From Sabellastarte sp. h YS-2021 (Eukaryota; Annelida; Polychaeta; Sabellida; Sabellidae): a stretch of DNA of 64,000 nucleotides. Below the pieces are notes generated by a model, which saw nothing but the letters and a program-made list of their open reading frames with translations, ran no database searches and was not told the origin of the DNA. Numbering within the stretch: the first letter of the stretch is position 1; each line of letters starts with the position of its first letter. Positions 1-12,134 of this stretch are shown piece after piece. A program made the position numbers and the translations under genes. Location of the stretch: NCBI GenBank assembly GCA_964017235.1, contig OZ024935.1:30917596-30981595 (forward strand), written 5' to 3'.

Positions 1-2509
1 TGTAATTTTAAGTATTTTTTTTGCACTACAGTCAAAGTAACACATTGCCTCCTGTTCTGGTTAATGTGTAGGTTGTATTTTTTTCTCTGTGTAAGTTTTT
101 TTTAATGATTTTCTTTATATAAATGGTTCAATGTCATGACCGCATTGGTTTAAACAAGAAGAGACCTTTATTTTCATGTCATTTGATGGGAAGCCTCTTA
201 AGATGAACTTGTGTCTTTTGGAGTATTTGCAGGTCTTGTCATGGATGAAGTCGACCTGGGCAGGGACTGCTATCCTGGGAGTCAGTCATGCAGTCATGAT
301 GTTAGATCTCCAATCCAGCCACTGACAACTTGCAATGAAAGAAGTCTTGTTCATCAGCAATGTGACATGTTAAGGGAACATTCCTAGATGATTCAAGTAA
401 ACCTTCCATGATGATTGCCTTGATGTTTCGATCGGGTGAAGGAGAGTTGTCAACATGGCTCTGTGCCAAATTAAACTGTTTAGTGTCTTTTGAGGAAGAT
501 TCCCTGGTGTTTAGTCTGGCTTCTGGTCTTCGGATTCTATGCCATACAGGTGATACTTCAGGTGGTTTTCATGTAGACTCTTGTGCAGAACTCAAAGGAT
601 GGTTAGAACGGTAAATGTTGTGTGGAAAGTGACTTTTGTTGGTTTTGTACAAGAGGAAATCAGGAACTGTTGATACAAAACTGGGAAATTACAAATAAAG
701 ATGGGAAGTAGCTGGAACAGTTGAAGTTGATGAGCGGCCCAGTTGAAATGTCACTGTCATGGTGTTTGTCATTGCAATTCTTTGTGTCAGTGTCATTATG
801 TGGAATTATTGATACTTATCTTGGTAATTTTGTTAATGTACTGGTTACAGTAAGTCTTTTTTTAACTGGGAGGTGCTGCTGTCGTTCTTTAGTTATAAGA
901 TGTTTAAAGTTAACATTCTGCCATGTTGGGACTTTTCTGGTCTGTTAGAATAAGGGTAAAGTTCATGGACAGCTGACACTACTGTTTAAGGTTGGGCAAA
1001 ATTTTTGTTGGCAACCAGATGGCAATGATGTAAAATTATTTTGTTGTATTTTACAAAATGTTTCTGGTAGCACTATGTAAAATTCGCATTTCCAAGTGAT
1101 ATATTTTTTTGTAATGTTATTTCATTATATGCCATGTCATGTGTTTATATCACAGTTCAAGGTTACCTAGGTATTTTTTAGTACTTGCTTGTCAATTCTG
1201 ATGTGTTAGGGATTGTACAATTTTTGATAAGTACTTTGTCACAGTATTGGGTAAAGCAGCTTAAGTGTGGTAGACTTTCAGGACAGGTTGGGTCCTTAGG
1301 GTTGGTTACCTGCTGGTAGAGTTTACTTAAGCTTTGGGCCTTGATAGGACATCAGATGAGGACGTCTGATCTTAGGAGGAGGTGTTGTAACGAACGTAAT
1401 TTGCGGTAAAATTCAGCAATTTTCAGGGGTCGGCGATCACTGGGAAACCTCTCAGGTTTCCGGAGTTTAGTAAGGGCTGGAAAAGCCCATCCAGTTTTCA
1501 TAAGGTGTTTGTAAACAGCATAAATTTGAGGTAACAAGTTGTGGTTAAAATGATCCAATGAAGGATGTTTTTGACAACACAAAGATGTGAGTAAGCCAGG
1601 GACTGCAGGATGTGGGTGAGCACACGGTAATCTCTCTCTTTGGAACTGGACTTCGAGGGAAAAGCACTGATTTTAGTGCTAGGTATGAAATCTTAAAATA
1701 TCATCAAGTTATTTGAGCAAAGGATAATAAGGATTCATGTTATCAATTTTATAAGGTTATTTTAATAGTTTTCTGGTTTGGTAAGCACTTTTAAAATGTA
1801 TAGTTTGAACTAATTTGTGTGGGGCAATGTGTCACATGGATTGGCCAGTCTGTGTGATGTTTTGATCCTCTTTGGACATTTACAATCATATTTGATCGGC
1901 ATGTCAGAAAAAAACTTTTGATTTCATTCAATATCATCTTTTACTAAAAATAACATGGGACAAGTTTGGACTGTTTATTTTGTGTTTTCCCTATTTTCAC
2001 CTGGGAGGGACTTTTGTCCATGTGCACGTGGGCAAACATGGTATTTAATCATCACTGTTAACAGGTTATTGCACATCTGTTGGGTATATCGACTCCCAGG
2101 GGATGGGTGCATTGGGACTTGGACTGTGGCATAGATGCCTGGAACAGTCACAGGACTAGGGGTTTGGAGTTCTGCAAGTCTTTGAAAACCCTGCACCCAT
2201 TCAAAAGGTCAACTTTCATTTCATTTGAGCTGGATTCCCTCAAGTCCATGGGGCAAAATTCATAGGTTGAGGTTTTAGGTTCAGATTTGGGTGGTGATTA
2301 CTGGGTCCTGGTTTGTTCACCGACTGAGTCAGTTGAAATTTCCCCACCTTAGCTGATTGGGTTTTAACTCATCGTGGGTTTTTGGAGGATTGAGGTATGT
2401 TTTGGGTTTAGTTTACAGGGAATTAAAATATGAGTTAAATAGCTTAGATGCTCAGTAATTCTGAGTATACACATGGCATGTCAGTTGTTTAATGTATTAA
2501 TATTAAAAT
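1..2509. other. Unassigned AT-rich DNA
   Basis: No open frame here shows a recognisable domain; the short ORFs (the longest 76 codons) look random. A purine-rich tract at about 1373-1386 is followed by a TGTAACGAACG-like motif, which resembles the junction before the 3' repeat of Ty3/Gypsy-type elements, but no partner repeat is present and the call is not made. The rest carries no repeat seen elsewhere in the window. Confidence 0.5.
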
Positions 2510-3600
2510 GCTTCTCTTGAGCAAGGTAAGTGTCCAAACGTTCTCAAGCAGGCCCATGTTACCCCTATCCTCAAAAAACCATCCCTAGACAAAGACGTTT
2601 TTAAAAACTACAGGCCTGTCTCAAATTTAAACTTTATCTCAAAGATTCTTGAAAGGGTAGTAGCCGTCCAGCTACAAACTCATCTTGATGAAGCCGGTCT
2701 TATGACTGCCTTCCAATCGGCTTATAGAAAACACCACTCTACTGAAAGCGCCCTCCTTAATATACAAAACAATATTCTTCTTAACATGGCCAAGGGTTCT
2801 GTCACTGCCCTTACCCTTCTGGATCTATCCGCTGCTTCCGATACCATTGACCACATCATTCTCCTGGACAGACTCAATGTTTATTATGGACTCAGTGAGC
2901 TAGCACTTGGCTGGTTCAAATCATACCTGTCGGGAAGGACACACTCGGTCAAGGTAGGTAGTACTCTCTCGCATCCTGCTGCGCTCCATTATGGAGTACC
3001 CCAGGGCTCTGTCCTTGGACCAATCGTGTTCTCTCTCTACACTAACCCAATTGGCTCAATCATTCATTCCCATAGTAGCATCAACTACCACTTTTACGCT
3101 GATGATACCCAGTTATACATAACACTTTCACCAGAAAGTTTCTCTCACTCAATCCAAAAGCTAAAGAACTGCCTAAACGACATTCAAAATTTCATGTTCA
3201 CAAATAAATTAAAACTTAACCCAGACAAAATGGAGTTCATTCTCATAGGCTCCCAAAAAATCGTAACCAACTCCTCCCTCACTTCCCTATCAATATTCTG
3301 GGAAATCAGGTCTCGCCAGCACAAAGTGTCAGAAACCTCGGACTGGTGTTCGACTCTAATTTCACTTTCTCAAACCACGTGTCACAGGTCATTAATTCCA
3401 CTAGAGTACAAGCGAGAGACCTCTACAGAATTCGTCCCTTTCTAGACCTCAATACATCAGTGCTGTTAGTGAATGCTTTGGTGAGCAGCAGGCTGGACTA
3501 CTGCAATTCATTCTTCTTATCGCTCACTGATTTTGAGTTAAGGAGATTGCAGCTAGTCCAAAACTCACTCTGCAGGGTTGTCACCCGTACCTCTACAGTG
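2510..3600 (+). mobile_element. L2-like LINE (family A), reverse transcriptase part, left of an insertion
   Basis: This is the reverse transcriptase of a non-LTR retrotransposon, which copies its RNA onto nicked target DNA. Visible motifs in order are KNYRPVSNL (about 2608), a SAYRKHHSTESALL block, LLDLSAASDTIDH, GVPQGSVLGP and the catalytic YADDTQLY at about 3095-3120, then KLKLNPDK. The arrangement is that of the L2/CR1 group. The element is 5'-truncated: it starts inside the thumb-proximal NYRP block with no endonuclease. A frameshift near 3290 moves the frame from the catalytic part to the C-terminal part (NLGLVFDSNF onwards). The homology stops near 3600 within the segment that normally leads to the HWLP motif; the missing continuation lies at 9337-9863, after a 5.7-kb insertion. 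Clade assignment comes from motif reading only. Confidence 0.88.
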
Positions 3601-3639
3601 ACCTATATACAAAAACACAAGCTGGTGGGGTTTATAAAT

Positions 3640-4260
3640 TTTTTATTAGATTTTTCTATGTTATTCTTACTACTCTTTATACATAATCAGACAATAACTT
3701 TACATTACCACTTATTGTGGCCGTATAGCACAACACTAAAGATTAGCATTAAAGTCACTTTATGGTGACCTTATGTACAGAAAGCAATTTACAGTAAAAA
3801 CAGCACATGACACGACGTGCCCTGAACATTAGCATTTACCAGTCACTTAGGGTGACCATAAATTTACATTTTACATTGAACTTATGGTTATCATATCATT
3901 GTGACTTAAAGTGAAGTTTACGAGTTTTTCAGATGAAATTTAGAGAGTTAAGGTCATGTTAATGTGAAAAACCTGAGAAGAAGGGCTCACTTAAGGTGAC
4001 CCTAAGGGAGGAAATTATAAATACTAGTTAGGGTGGCCGTAAGGTGACCCTAAGCTGATGCATTTTAAGGGATAGTGAGAGGACATATTACTGATATTAA
4101 AATTTTAGTGATTGAGGGATAACTAATGAAATGGAGCAAAGTGATTTTAAGTTAAGGTGGCCTTAAAAGGTTGTGGATATGGTTAACAGTAATATAGAAG
4201 AGTCAACCAGTGACATAACACTGAGAGTATAGTATGGTTTAATTTAGGGTTATGTTCAAA
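3640..4260. repeat. Cluster of TTAGGGTGACC/GGCC-like motifs in the fossil's 3' part
   Basis: Short variants of the motif (T)TAAGGTGACC or TAGGGTGGCC recur at about 3763, 3848, 3987, 4027, 4041 and 4153, several in near-palindromic form such as TAAGGTGACCCTAAG. The same motif class recurs at 11411, 11471, 11718 and 11810. They lie in the non-coding 3' part of the Ngaro/DIRS-like element, where terminal repeats would be expected. The function is unknown. Confidence 0.5.
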
Positions 4261-4389
4261 TGTAAAGTACAAAAATTTTACTACTTGTAGGTCAGCGATA
4301 AGATAAGATATGAGGACTAGAAAGAAAAAAACCCCAAAGCCCAGGTAGTCTAGGGTTGGAGTAGTTGTTGGAAAGCTAAGGCCACTTTC

Positions 4390-5304
4390 TCAGAGGCATG
4401 GTGGTCTTGAGTGATATAAGACCAGACGCACTCCGACGTGACTCTGAATGTCTTGGTTGGGAAAACTGGAGTTAAAGGCCAGGGTGGCACCTGAACGTCG
4501 AAGTGAGTGAAAGGTAATATTTGATTGGCTGAGGTGAGGCTTATTTAAAATTGTGGAAAAAGTTTTTCTCAATCTAGTGTCTGTAAGAGGAACCCATTTT
4601 CCAAAGCATTTTACTTGAAAGAGGGGGTTATTTGGTTGATCAGGAGTGTTAGCCAGTAATTCCTGGAGAGCTGACACAGGGCAGAGAGGGGAAGCCCCAA
4701 GGGCAGGAATTTTTATCAACCTAACAGAGTTATTCATTTGGATGGTCTTCGACCATTTTAACAATACCTGGGCCCCAGGGTGTGCAAAAAATATATCAGC
4801 CCTGGCTAACTGCTTAAGGGGGTCATAAGACGTGATGGTATGAGGTACCAAATTGGAGATCCTGAGAAATGCAAAGTAAGCCAGAAGAATTGCAGCCTTA
4901 AAGACGAAACCCATGTAGAGATACTCACACTGTTGAATAATTTGGATGAGAAGAGGGGGTTCTACAATGGCTTTTAGTTTAACTGTAAGGGGGGCACACC
5001 TTGCGACAGCCTTGGTAAAGTATTTGATTCTCTGGTCAAAGAAGGGAGATGTGTCTAAGGCCCACATCGAATAATTTGCTTTTATAGCAGTCAGGTAATT
5101 GAAAATCTGTGAATGAGAAACTTTGTTGAACACCAGAAATTCTAAAAAGGCCAGAATGTGGGTGGAGGAAATAAGGTGTGGATGGATGTTGATGAAGGCT
5201 AAAAAAGCCACAAAAGTTCTGAACATAACTGTATACGGCCTTCTAGTAGAATCTGCAAAAGCCTGATGCATTCTACGAGCTGCCTTGTGGTATAACATTG
5301 TCAA
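4390..5304 (-). pseudogene. Tyrosine recombinase of the Ngaro/DIRS-like fossil
   Basis: About 300 codons with the all-helical N-terminal core-binding region, a LAYFAFLRISNL segment typical of recombinases of YR retrotransposons, and a TFHSLRRSGATLA box that matches the H-x-x-R part of the catalytic domain. In the family this enzyme inserts a circular DNA copy by strand exchange. It is the last gene of the element and belongs to a broken copy. Confidence 0.82.
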
Positions 5305-5324
5305 ATGAGGATTGGAACCTGCAA

Positions 5325-7304
5325 TTAAATAGACCAGTCCAACGTCAATGCATTGGCTTCAGGAGTGATCCATATATGACCCGGGACCAATTCGGGAATT
5401 TTTTCAATTAGACCTGGATTTATAGACAATCTGGACAAAGTATCAGCTACCATGTTCAATTTACCTTCAATATGAACTGTAAGAAGTTCTATGTCTTTAA
5501 ATGCAGTAATCATGTTTATGTTGCGAGCTATAGCTGCCAAGGTCATATCCCTAGTGTGGCCTGAGCTCAGTACTGATACAACTGCCTGATTGTCACAGTG
5601 AATAACCACCTTTCGACCCTGCCATTGGTGGGCCCATGTTCGAACTGCCACTAGAATATTCACCATCTCCAGGTGTACAATGTTATAGTTTTGGTAGCCC
5701 TTGGGGAGTGCAATTGCATAAATTTCCTGACCACACATGGCTCCTAAGCCTTGGAGTGAAGCATCTAATTCGACATGTGTATGTATGGGGTTATGACTAA
5801 AGAAGGCTACACCATTAAATTGTGGTAAGAACCTAGTAAACCAGTTAAGGTCTCTTCTGAATTCACAATCTATGGCAATAGTATCCTGCTTATGGGCTGT
5901 TCTTAGGGTATCTAGCATTCTGTTTAGGAAGGGTCTTGAGGCCCTGACGCATTTTGTGACATAAAGTAGTTTTCCTAGCAATGACTGAAGTTGACGCTTG
6001 GTAGAAGTAGTTTTACTTAGCCATTGTTGACACTCTTGCCTAATATCATGTAATTTTTCCTGAGGGACAGCAATTGTTGAGTTTTCGGTATCTAGTTCGA
6101 CGCCTAAGCAGGTGGCCTTTGTGGTGGGTGTTACCAACTTGTTTGTACTAATTTTGAAACCTAGGTCCTGAAGGAGGGTATACAATGTATCAAAAGAGGC
6201 CTGAGCTTTGGATTTAACTGCATATCCAATGATATCATCAATATAATTGGTCACAGTGTGACCTTTGGTGCTCATGATATATCTGACGGCATCACTGAGG
6301 TGTTGGAAGATGGCCGAACTGTTCCAAAAGCCGAATGGCAGGCAGCTATCAAGGAAGTAGTCTTGGAAGTGTAGACCTAAATATTTATAATCAGCAGGGT
6401 CTATCTTAACATGTCTGAAGGCTCTTGAGATGTCAATTTTATAAAGTAAGGCTCCCTTACCCAATTAAACTAGTTTATTAGTGATTGTATCTATGGTGGG
6501 CAAGGTAAGCAAGAATTTCGAACCCAGATACTGTTCAGAGTCAACCCCAGCATTGACAGACTCGCCAGCAGGAAAGCTGAGGTCTATAATGACCCTGCGA
6601 TGAGAGGCTCCTGGCTTTTCACGAGTCATAAATGGGGATACATGCAGGTCTGGTATGGGAGGAGTGTGAAATGGGCCTAAAATGGCTTTATGTTTCATTT
6701 CCTCTGCTAAATATGCTTCAATATCTGTAGGATACTTATTCCCTGAACCATGATTACCTAATTTATGAGACAAACGTGTATTTTTGTTGAAATCTAAAGG
6801 AAATCCATATCTGATAAGATATTTCAGCTGACTATCCCAGTATTCGCCCAGGTACTGCTCCCAGACATCAGCATTTAATTCCGAAGGGACCTGTATTTGA
6901 CAATCTATGAAATTATAAGTGTTTGATTTACTGATAATTTCATGCATTTTTAGAGCATCAGTCATGCTTGCTTTTCTATTATCTTCACTAGGAATAGTCT
7001 GATCCTGGAGAGGGATATATCTGAATTTATCCGACATCTGCTCATTCCAAAGCTTGAAAGTCCGACAATTTCTGGCTTCTTGAATTCTAAGCCTATGACG
7101 AGGACGAAATCTTAAGTCCAATGCATATTTATCCGGATCCGAAACATTGTCAGTAACCTGATCATTTTGTTTCACTATGTCCGAAGCTTTGTTTTGACTT
7201 GCCCTAGTATCTTTTACTAGTGGGAATTGACACTTATTGTTGTGATTGACAAGTTCTGACAAATTTTTATTTGTATTTATGTCATTGTCACAGACACTCA
7301 CCAT
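5325..7304 (-). pseudogene. Reverse transcriptase-RNase H region of the Ngaro/DIRS-like fossil
   Basis: The region carries the DIRS-order reverse transcriptase (KIDISRAFRHVKI, the LPFGFWNSS block, catalytic YIDD) followed by RNase H (VELDASLQGLGA, HLEMVNILVA, IHCDNQAV, ADTLSRL). Together these copy the element RNA and degrade it. It lies 20 bp upstream of the recombinase gene on the same strand. It is broken. Confidence 0.85.
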
Positions 7305-7783
7305 GTGGTCGGGACCATGTGAACTAGGCTTAACCTTCTCCTGAGTACATAAAGGCCAAAATCTATTTTTAACACTCGTTGTGTAATTAGCCTGACCTTT
7401 TGCTTTGCCAGTTTGATTAGAGGTGCGACTTTGACTATTGTTTGCAGAATGGCTATTATTGTCAGATTCGCATCTTCACCATTCTTCATGTCTGTGTAAT
7501 GAGCCATTGTTTTTGGGGGTTTTTGACTAACTTTGACACGAGAATAATGACTTTTGGTGTCCCTAAACATGTTGTCATGAGCAATATTGATATTTTTGTT
7601 TGCTATTGACATTTTTGACGGGTTCTGTCCATGTTTTGGTGTGATGTTTTTACCACAATAAACTGTGATGTTTTTACTCACATTAACTTCACGTTTAGTG
7701 ATAACATTTCTGTGATTTTCCACAAATGTACCTCTGTTCTTTACGACATCAGAATACAATACATTATTGGCAAGCCACCAATC

Positions 7784-8822
7784 CTACCTCCAATTCTCAC
7801 TCTGTACAGAATACTTGTTACTATTTACAATAACTCGAGTACTGAAAGATTTTTTACTGGTACTTTGCAGTGCCCTACTCGTTTTTTGGTACTTTTTGCC
7901 TACAATCCTTGCCTGGGTGGGGATGAGACTTGCCTTTGGCAAAACAATGTTCACAAACGTGGAGATATAACTGTCCCCATTTTCGTGTTCAGTTTTCTGC
8001 CCACATGTGCCCTTTTGATAAAAACGGCATGGAATGCCCTTATCTTTGGATTTGAATTTTCGACCCAATGACATGTTTGAATTTTGATTTCTTTGAGCAT
8101 GGACTCGTCTAAGACGGTCAAGTTTATTGGTTTCCTCCCAATAAACTTTGTTTTCCTCCATGTGGGAAAGTACTACAGCGTGAGCTCCCTTGGATGACTG
8201 CCACCCAAAGTCGTGACAGTCCTCCATAAGATCTGCTACATAACTCAACATGTTATTTTTTGTTTGAACATTACTCTCCTCTTTTATAATAGCACAAAAA
8301 CCAGAAACCCACTGGGCCATGGACAAGTTATCATATGATACCCTGGACTTGCTAGTACCACTTAAAATATGATTTTGAGGCCAAGGTACCTCCCTTTTAC
8401 ACCAATAGGTATCAGAACCACCCCTTTGTGATTTAAACTTGCCTTGTGGATGCATGGCTTGAAGTTCCTTGATCCTGTCGTCCACTCTGGCCTGAATGGT
8501 GTCCGACGCTTTAAGGAAGTCTATGGAAGGGATGACAGTGTCTGACGCTGTGCTTGATGCTGTGCTCGACGCAACTGCTGTGGTTTCTGGTGCCGCTGAA
8601 GTTGCCTGGCTTCTCCACCTTGTCAATTCATTGTTCCATGGCTAACATCCTACCACTTAAACTTTTTAACCCGTTCAGTATTTGCAAGTTAATGTCAGAT
8701 TGTCCCGCACTGGTAACACTAATGCCATCCTCTGGCTCACTGTCGCTGATTCTGGTACATTTACTATTAATTGGTCTCTGATGCCTGTCCCCACAGGCGT
8801 TACAATCAAATGTCTTTGGCAT
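7784..8822 (-). pseudogene. Gag-like region of the Ngaro/DIRS-like fossil
   Basis: First gene of the element that spans 3600-9340. It has a cysteine/histidine-rich N-terminal segment, a stretch rich in Ser, Thr and Ala, and a CRFYQKGTC segment typical of the zinc-finger part of Gag in DIRS-order elements. The product would package the element RNA. It is part of a broken element; the family call rests on the downstream reverse transcriptase and recombinase. Confidence 0.65.
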
Positions 8823-9336
8823 ATTGCAGAACTATAAACACAAATAGTGTGGTCAGATCACTGATTCACGCGTACTAGGTCTGTGATGACTTTTAAAGTA
8901 AATAATAAAAATTTATACAGCCCTTCAAAGCTGCTCCAAGTCACCCCAGAGCCAGTATCGCCTGTCTCAATAATCTGCGATAGATTTATACAGCCACATC
9001 CGACATCAGGTCACATCAGATCTTCAACATCACGTCCCAGGTATCAGCCACAACTCTGAAAGAACACTGAAACTCTGGAGTTTCAGTGCATCTGAAGCTT
9101 CAGAGTTTCCAAAAGTTAAAATAAAAATCGACTAAAATCGAGAAATGTAAAATTTTTTGATTTCATAAAAGGGGTGTTTCCTCGTTGAAAGCTTAAATAT
9201 TAATGAAAATGGCTGCATTTGGCGGGAATACAAAGGTCAGAGGTCATGACCCCATTATTTACAGGAGGTTACAAGAACAAGAAAATTTTTTGCCATGGCC
9301 ACTGACAGTTCAGACATGCACCATGCCTGACCAACA

Positions 9337-9863
9337 AATTCTCTCACATTACCCCTCAACTAACAATACTCCACTGGCTACCAGTTAGATACAGGGTACA
9401 ATTTAAAATTGGTCTTATTACATACAAAATTCTCACCCAGGGTCAACCAGTTTACCTAAGAGGATTAATCCACCCCTACACCTCTTTTAGAAACGTAAGG
9501 CGAAGTACCCCCAAACTCAAGTTTCTTCAAACCCCCACTTTTGATCGTAGAGTTCACAAATCAATTAAACACTTTTCTAATTCCTTCAGTCCCTGCCCTT
9601 TGGAACTCTTTCCCTCTCCATGTAAGAAATAGTCCCTCTGTTGCATCTTTTAGGAAGCACCTCAAAACTCACCTCTTCAGCTCTAGCTTCCCAACTTAGT
9701 CTTCCTTCCCTCCCGGTCACACCCACAATCCTGGATTACTGACTTTGAACGCCCCTCGGCTTCCATATGATAATGATTTTGTTTAATTAGCGCACTGAGT
9801 TCCTCATTGTGGGGAAGATATTGCGCTTGCAAAGCAGTAGATTAGATTAGATTAGATTAAAAT
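9337..9863 (+). mobile_element. L2-like LINE (family A), C-terminal part and 3' tail
   Basis: This continues the element that breaks off at 3600: the frame reads SHITPQLTILHWLPVRYRVQ, then the C-terminal region ending in a SVASFRKHLKTHLF-like block around 9640-9690. The C-terminal frame is broken near 9600. The 3' end is a short tandem tail of GATTA units (9838-9861), the kind of microsatellite tail on which L2-like elements prime reverse transcription. Together the two parts give one 5'-truncated LINE about 1.6 kb long. Confidence 0.85.
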
Positions 9864-10108
9864 GCCATTTCTATGCCATATGTATTATATTTTTATATTG
9901 ATAGTTTTTGAATAACTTTAGCCATGTCTGTTTGATAAATGTTTTTATTTAATTTTAATTTCTGTTTTGACCTGCATTTTCGGTACATAGTTTATAGATT
10001 ATCATTTGTTTGGTAAAGTGGTAATATTACTGCTCATGAAATGTAATTTCTGTTTGGCCTGAATTTTGCTCTATGTTTTATAAATTATATTAAGTTGCTG
10101 TTCATGAT
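9864..10108. repeat. AT-rich DNA with a diverged tandem duplication
   Basis: Two similar blocks of about 85-90 bp, near 9955-10040 and 10041-10120, both read CTGTTTgRCCTGmATTTT then TTTATAgATTAT and a CTGYTCATGAWATGTAATTT block. No gene is visible. The second block supplies the target site of the SINE that follows. Confidence 0.5.
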
Positions 10109-10122
10109 ATGTAATTTAAGTA

Positions 10123-10352
10123 AGGGGCCACAGTGGCAGAGTGGTAACACTCTCGCCTCCCATCTCTGAGGCCAGGGTTCGGTTCACGGTTCTACCTCAA
10201 GTGGGAAAGCTGGTAGTTGCTTGCTGTTGGTCGGCAGTTTACAGTACAGAACCTTGACCAACTGTATGTACTGGTTTCCTTTGCCCTTCCAACTACCCGT
10301 TGTGATATGACCTGTACAGTGTTGAAAGCGACATACAATCCCATATAAATAA
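10123..10352 (+). mobile_element. tRNA-headed SINE (family A), copy 1
   Basis: A full-length SINE of 230 bp. The tRNA-like head holds an A box (TGGCAGAGTGG) and B box (GGTTCGGTTC); the body contains CTGGTAGTTGCTTGC and TTGAAAGCGACA, and it ends in an AATAAATAAA-type tail. It is flanked by a perfect 14-bp target-site duplication, ATGTAATTTAAGTA, at 10109-10122 and 10353-10366. The perfect duplication implies a fairly recent insertion by LINE machinery in trans. Confidence 0.92.
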
Positions 10353-10366
10353 ATGTAATTTAAGTA

Positions 10367-11484
10367 TTCAGTAATAAAAATACTACTAAAATGATTAAAT
10401 AATCTCTGAACATGAAATATTAAAGTAATGAATTAATTAGTTAATTGTTTGACTTGATAAAATAATTATTTCTTGAAGAAATTTGTGTGACACTTTTGCT
10501 GTGAAATTTGTCAGTTCAAATCAAGTTCAGACTTGACTCTGGCTAATTTCTAATTGATTCTGCTTTAATTTGTTCTTTATTTTATAATTATGTACCCCTT
10601 AACTTTTTCAAGTTGTAATAATAACTAATAATGTAATCTATTTCCTAATATTTGTGTTGGTGGCTTTATTTTCTTATTAATTAATTTATATTAAATTTTC
10701 ACACACACTCTTAATCACTTTCCTGTTTGACATACCTTAATTAATACTGTGGTTTTGGGTTTTACTTATACTTTTGAATTATTGTTTAATACATTACACA
10801 TTCTTAATAACTTTCTGACTCCTATAATTTGATTGTCTATCTGTCTCATCCTATTTCCTATTTTTGTGTATTATCCTATTATTTTATGAATTCTATGTTG
10901 ATATTTGTTGAGTGTGTAATTTTCTTACTATGTACATGTTATTTTGAATAAATGCCAATACGTTTACTAATTTTACATATTGTGTTTCATTGCATGTGTT
11001 ATGAGTCATTGCCATTTAAGTTTCAAGTTAGGGTCAGATCTCAGTACTTTGGTTGCAAAGGTTTCATCTTGCTCACGTTCTTCTACTCTACAGTATTTGT
11101 GTCATGCTACTTGTGTTGAGATTCACATTCATTTAACCTATGAAATGAATCTCAGGTAGAATCTAGTGTACTGACCATTACCTCCAGTCAAGGTTCAAGC
11201 CATAAGAAAACCCCAATATGGGGATTAATAATTTTACTTTATACAATAACAAATAATACTCTATATTTTATATACATTTGTAAGATTCACTAGATGCATA
11301 GATGACATTTACTTTAACTTGTCATTGACTAGATATTTACATATTATGTGTCAATGGCATTGAAATATTTCATTACATATTAATGAGCTTATATGAGCAT
11401 AGCTATGCAGAAGTTTTAGGTCACCTTAAGAAGGTTAGGTAATTACAACCAAAGATATGTGTGGATATGTTAGGGTGGCCTTAG
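10367..11484. other. AT-rich DNA without recognised genes
   Basis: Rich in TTAATTAA-like strings, no long frame and no repeat matched elsewhere in the window, except TAGGGTGGCC/AGGTCACC motifs at its right end (11411 and 11471) like those at 3763-4153. Confidence 0.5.
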
Positions 11485-11717
11485 TTATTTATTTATTTGG
11501 GGTTTTACGTCGCTTTTAACACTGTACAGGTCATATCACGACAGGTAGTTGGAAGGGCAGAGGAAACCAGTACATACAGTTCGTCAGGGTTCTGTACTGT
11601 AAACTGCCGACCAACGGCAAGCAACTACCAGCTTTCCCACTTGAGGCCATGCTGGGAACCGAACCCTGGCCTCAGAGGTGGGAGGCGAGAGTGTTACCAC
11701 TCTGCCACCATGGCCCC
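11485..11717 (-). mobile_element. tRNA-headed SINE (family A), copy 2
   Basis: Reverse-oriented full-length copy: the tail (TTATTTATTTATTTGGGG) is at the left and the tRNA-like head at the right. A perfect 14-bp target-site duplication TAGGGTGGCCTTAG lies at 11471-11484 and 11718-11731. Confidence 0.92.
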
Positions 11718-11884
11718 TAGGGTGGCCTTAGCTCCAGGCTTAAAAAGAGTTAAGGTCAACCTAAAGTTTAGGTGTTAACTGTATAATTTTGAAAATGTGA
11801 CCAAATTTAGGGTGACCTCAAACGTGTGATTTTACATAAATAAACATGGGTCAATTTAGTTCAGAAATTTGAAATTAGAAAGGA

Positions 11885-12121
11885 TTTTATTTTATTTATT
11901 TGGGGTTTTACGTCGCTTTCAACACTGTACAGGTCATATCACGACGGGTAGTTGGAAGGGGAGAGGAAACCAGTACATAGAGTTCGCTAGGGTTGTGTAC
12001 TGTAAACTGCCGACCAACGGCAAGCAACTACCAGCTTTCCCACATAAGGCCTTGACGGGGATCGAACCCCGGCCTCAGAGGTGGGAGGCGAGAGTGTTAC
12101 CACTCTGCCACCGTGGCCCCA
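11885..12121 (-). mobile_element. tRNA-headed SINE (family A), copy 3
   Basis: Reverse-oriented full-length copy with the same body. Perfect 13-bp target-site duplication AAATTAGAAAGGA at 11872-11884 and 12122-12134. It lies only about 150 bp from copy 2 and in the same orientation, but the separate duplications show two independent insertions. Confidence 0.92.
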
Positions 12122-12134
12122 AAATTAGAAAGGA

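Larger units (their letters stand above)
3600..9340 (-). mobile_element. Ngaro/DIRS-like tyrosine-recombinase retrotransposon, fossil
   Basis: A retroelement of the DIRS order lies on the minus strand, inserted into LINE family A. Parts in its own direction are a Gag-like region (about 8830-7300, with a CCCH-type zinc-finger-like segment), reverse transcriptase plus RNase H (about 7300-5325, with a YIDD catalytic box and an RNase H ending in the ADTLSRL signature), and a tyrosine recombinase (5304-4390, with an HSLRRSGAT box). Elements of this order integrate with a recombinase instead of an integrase. No methyltransferase domain is seen between RNase H and recombinase, which points to Ngaro rather than DIRS1 or PAT. 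The element is broken, with only a handful of breaks, so it is moderately young, and younger than the LINE it split. End repeats were not resolved by eye, so both ends are approximate. Confidence 0.85.

Noticed and set aside
7631-8071. 146-codon forward ORF
   Set aside because: Antisense shadow of the Gag-like region of the Ngaro/DIRS-like fossil.
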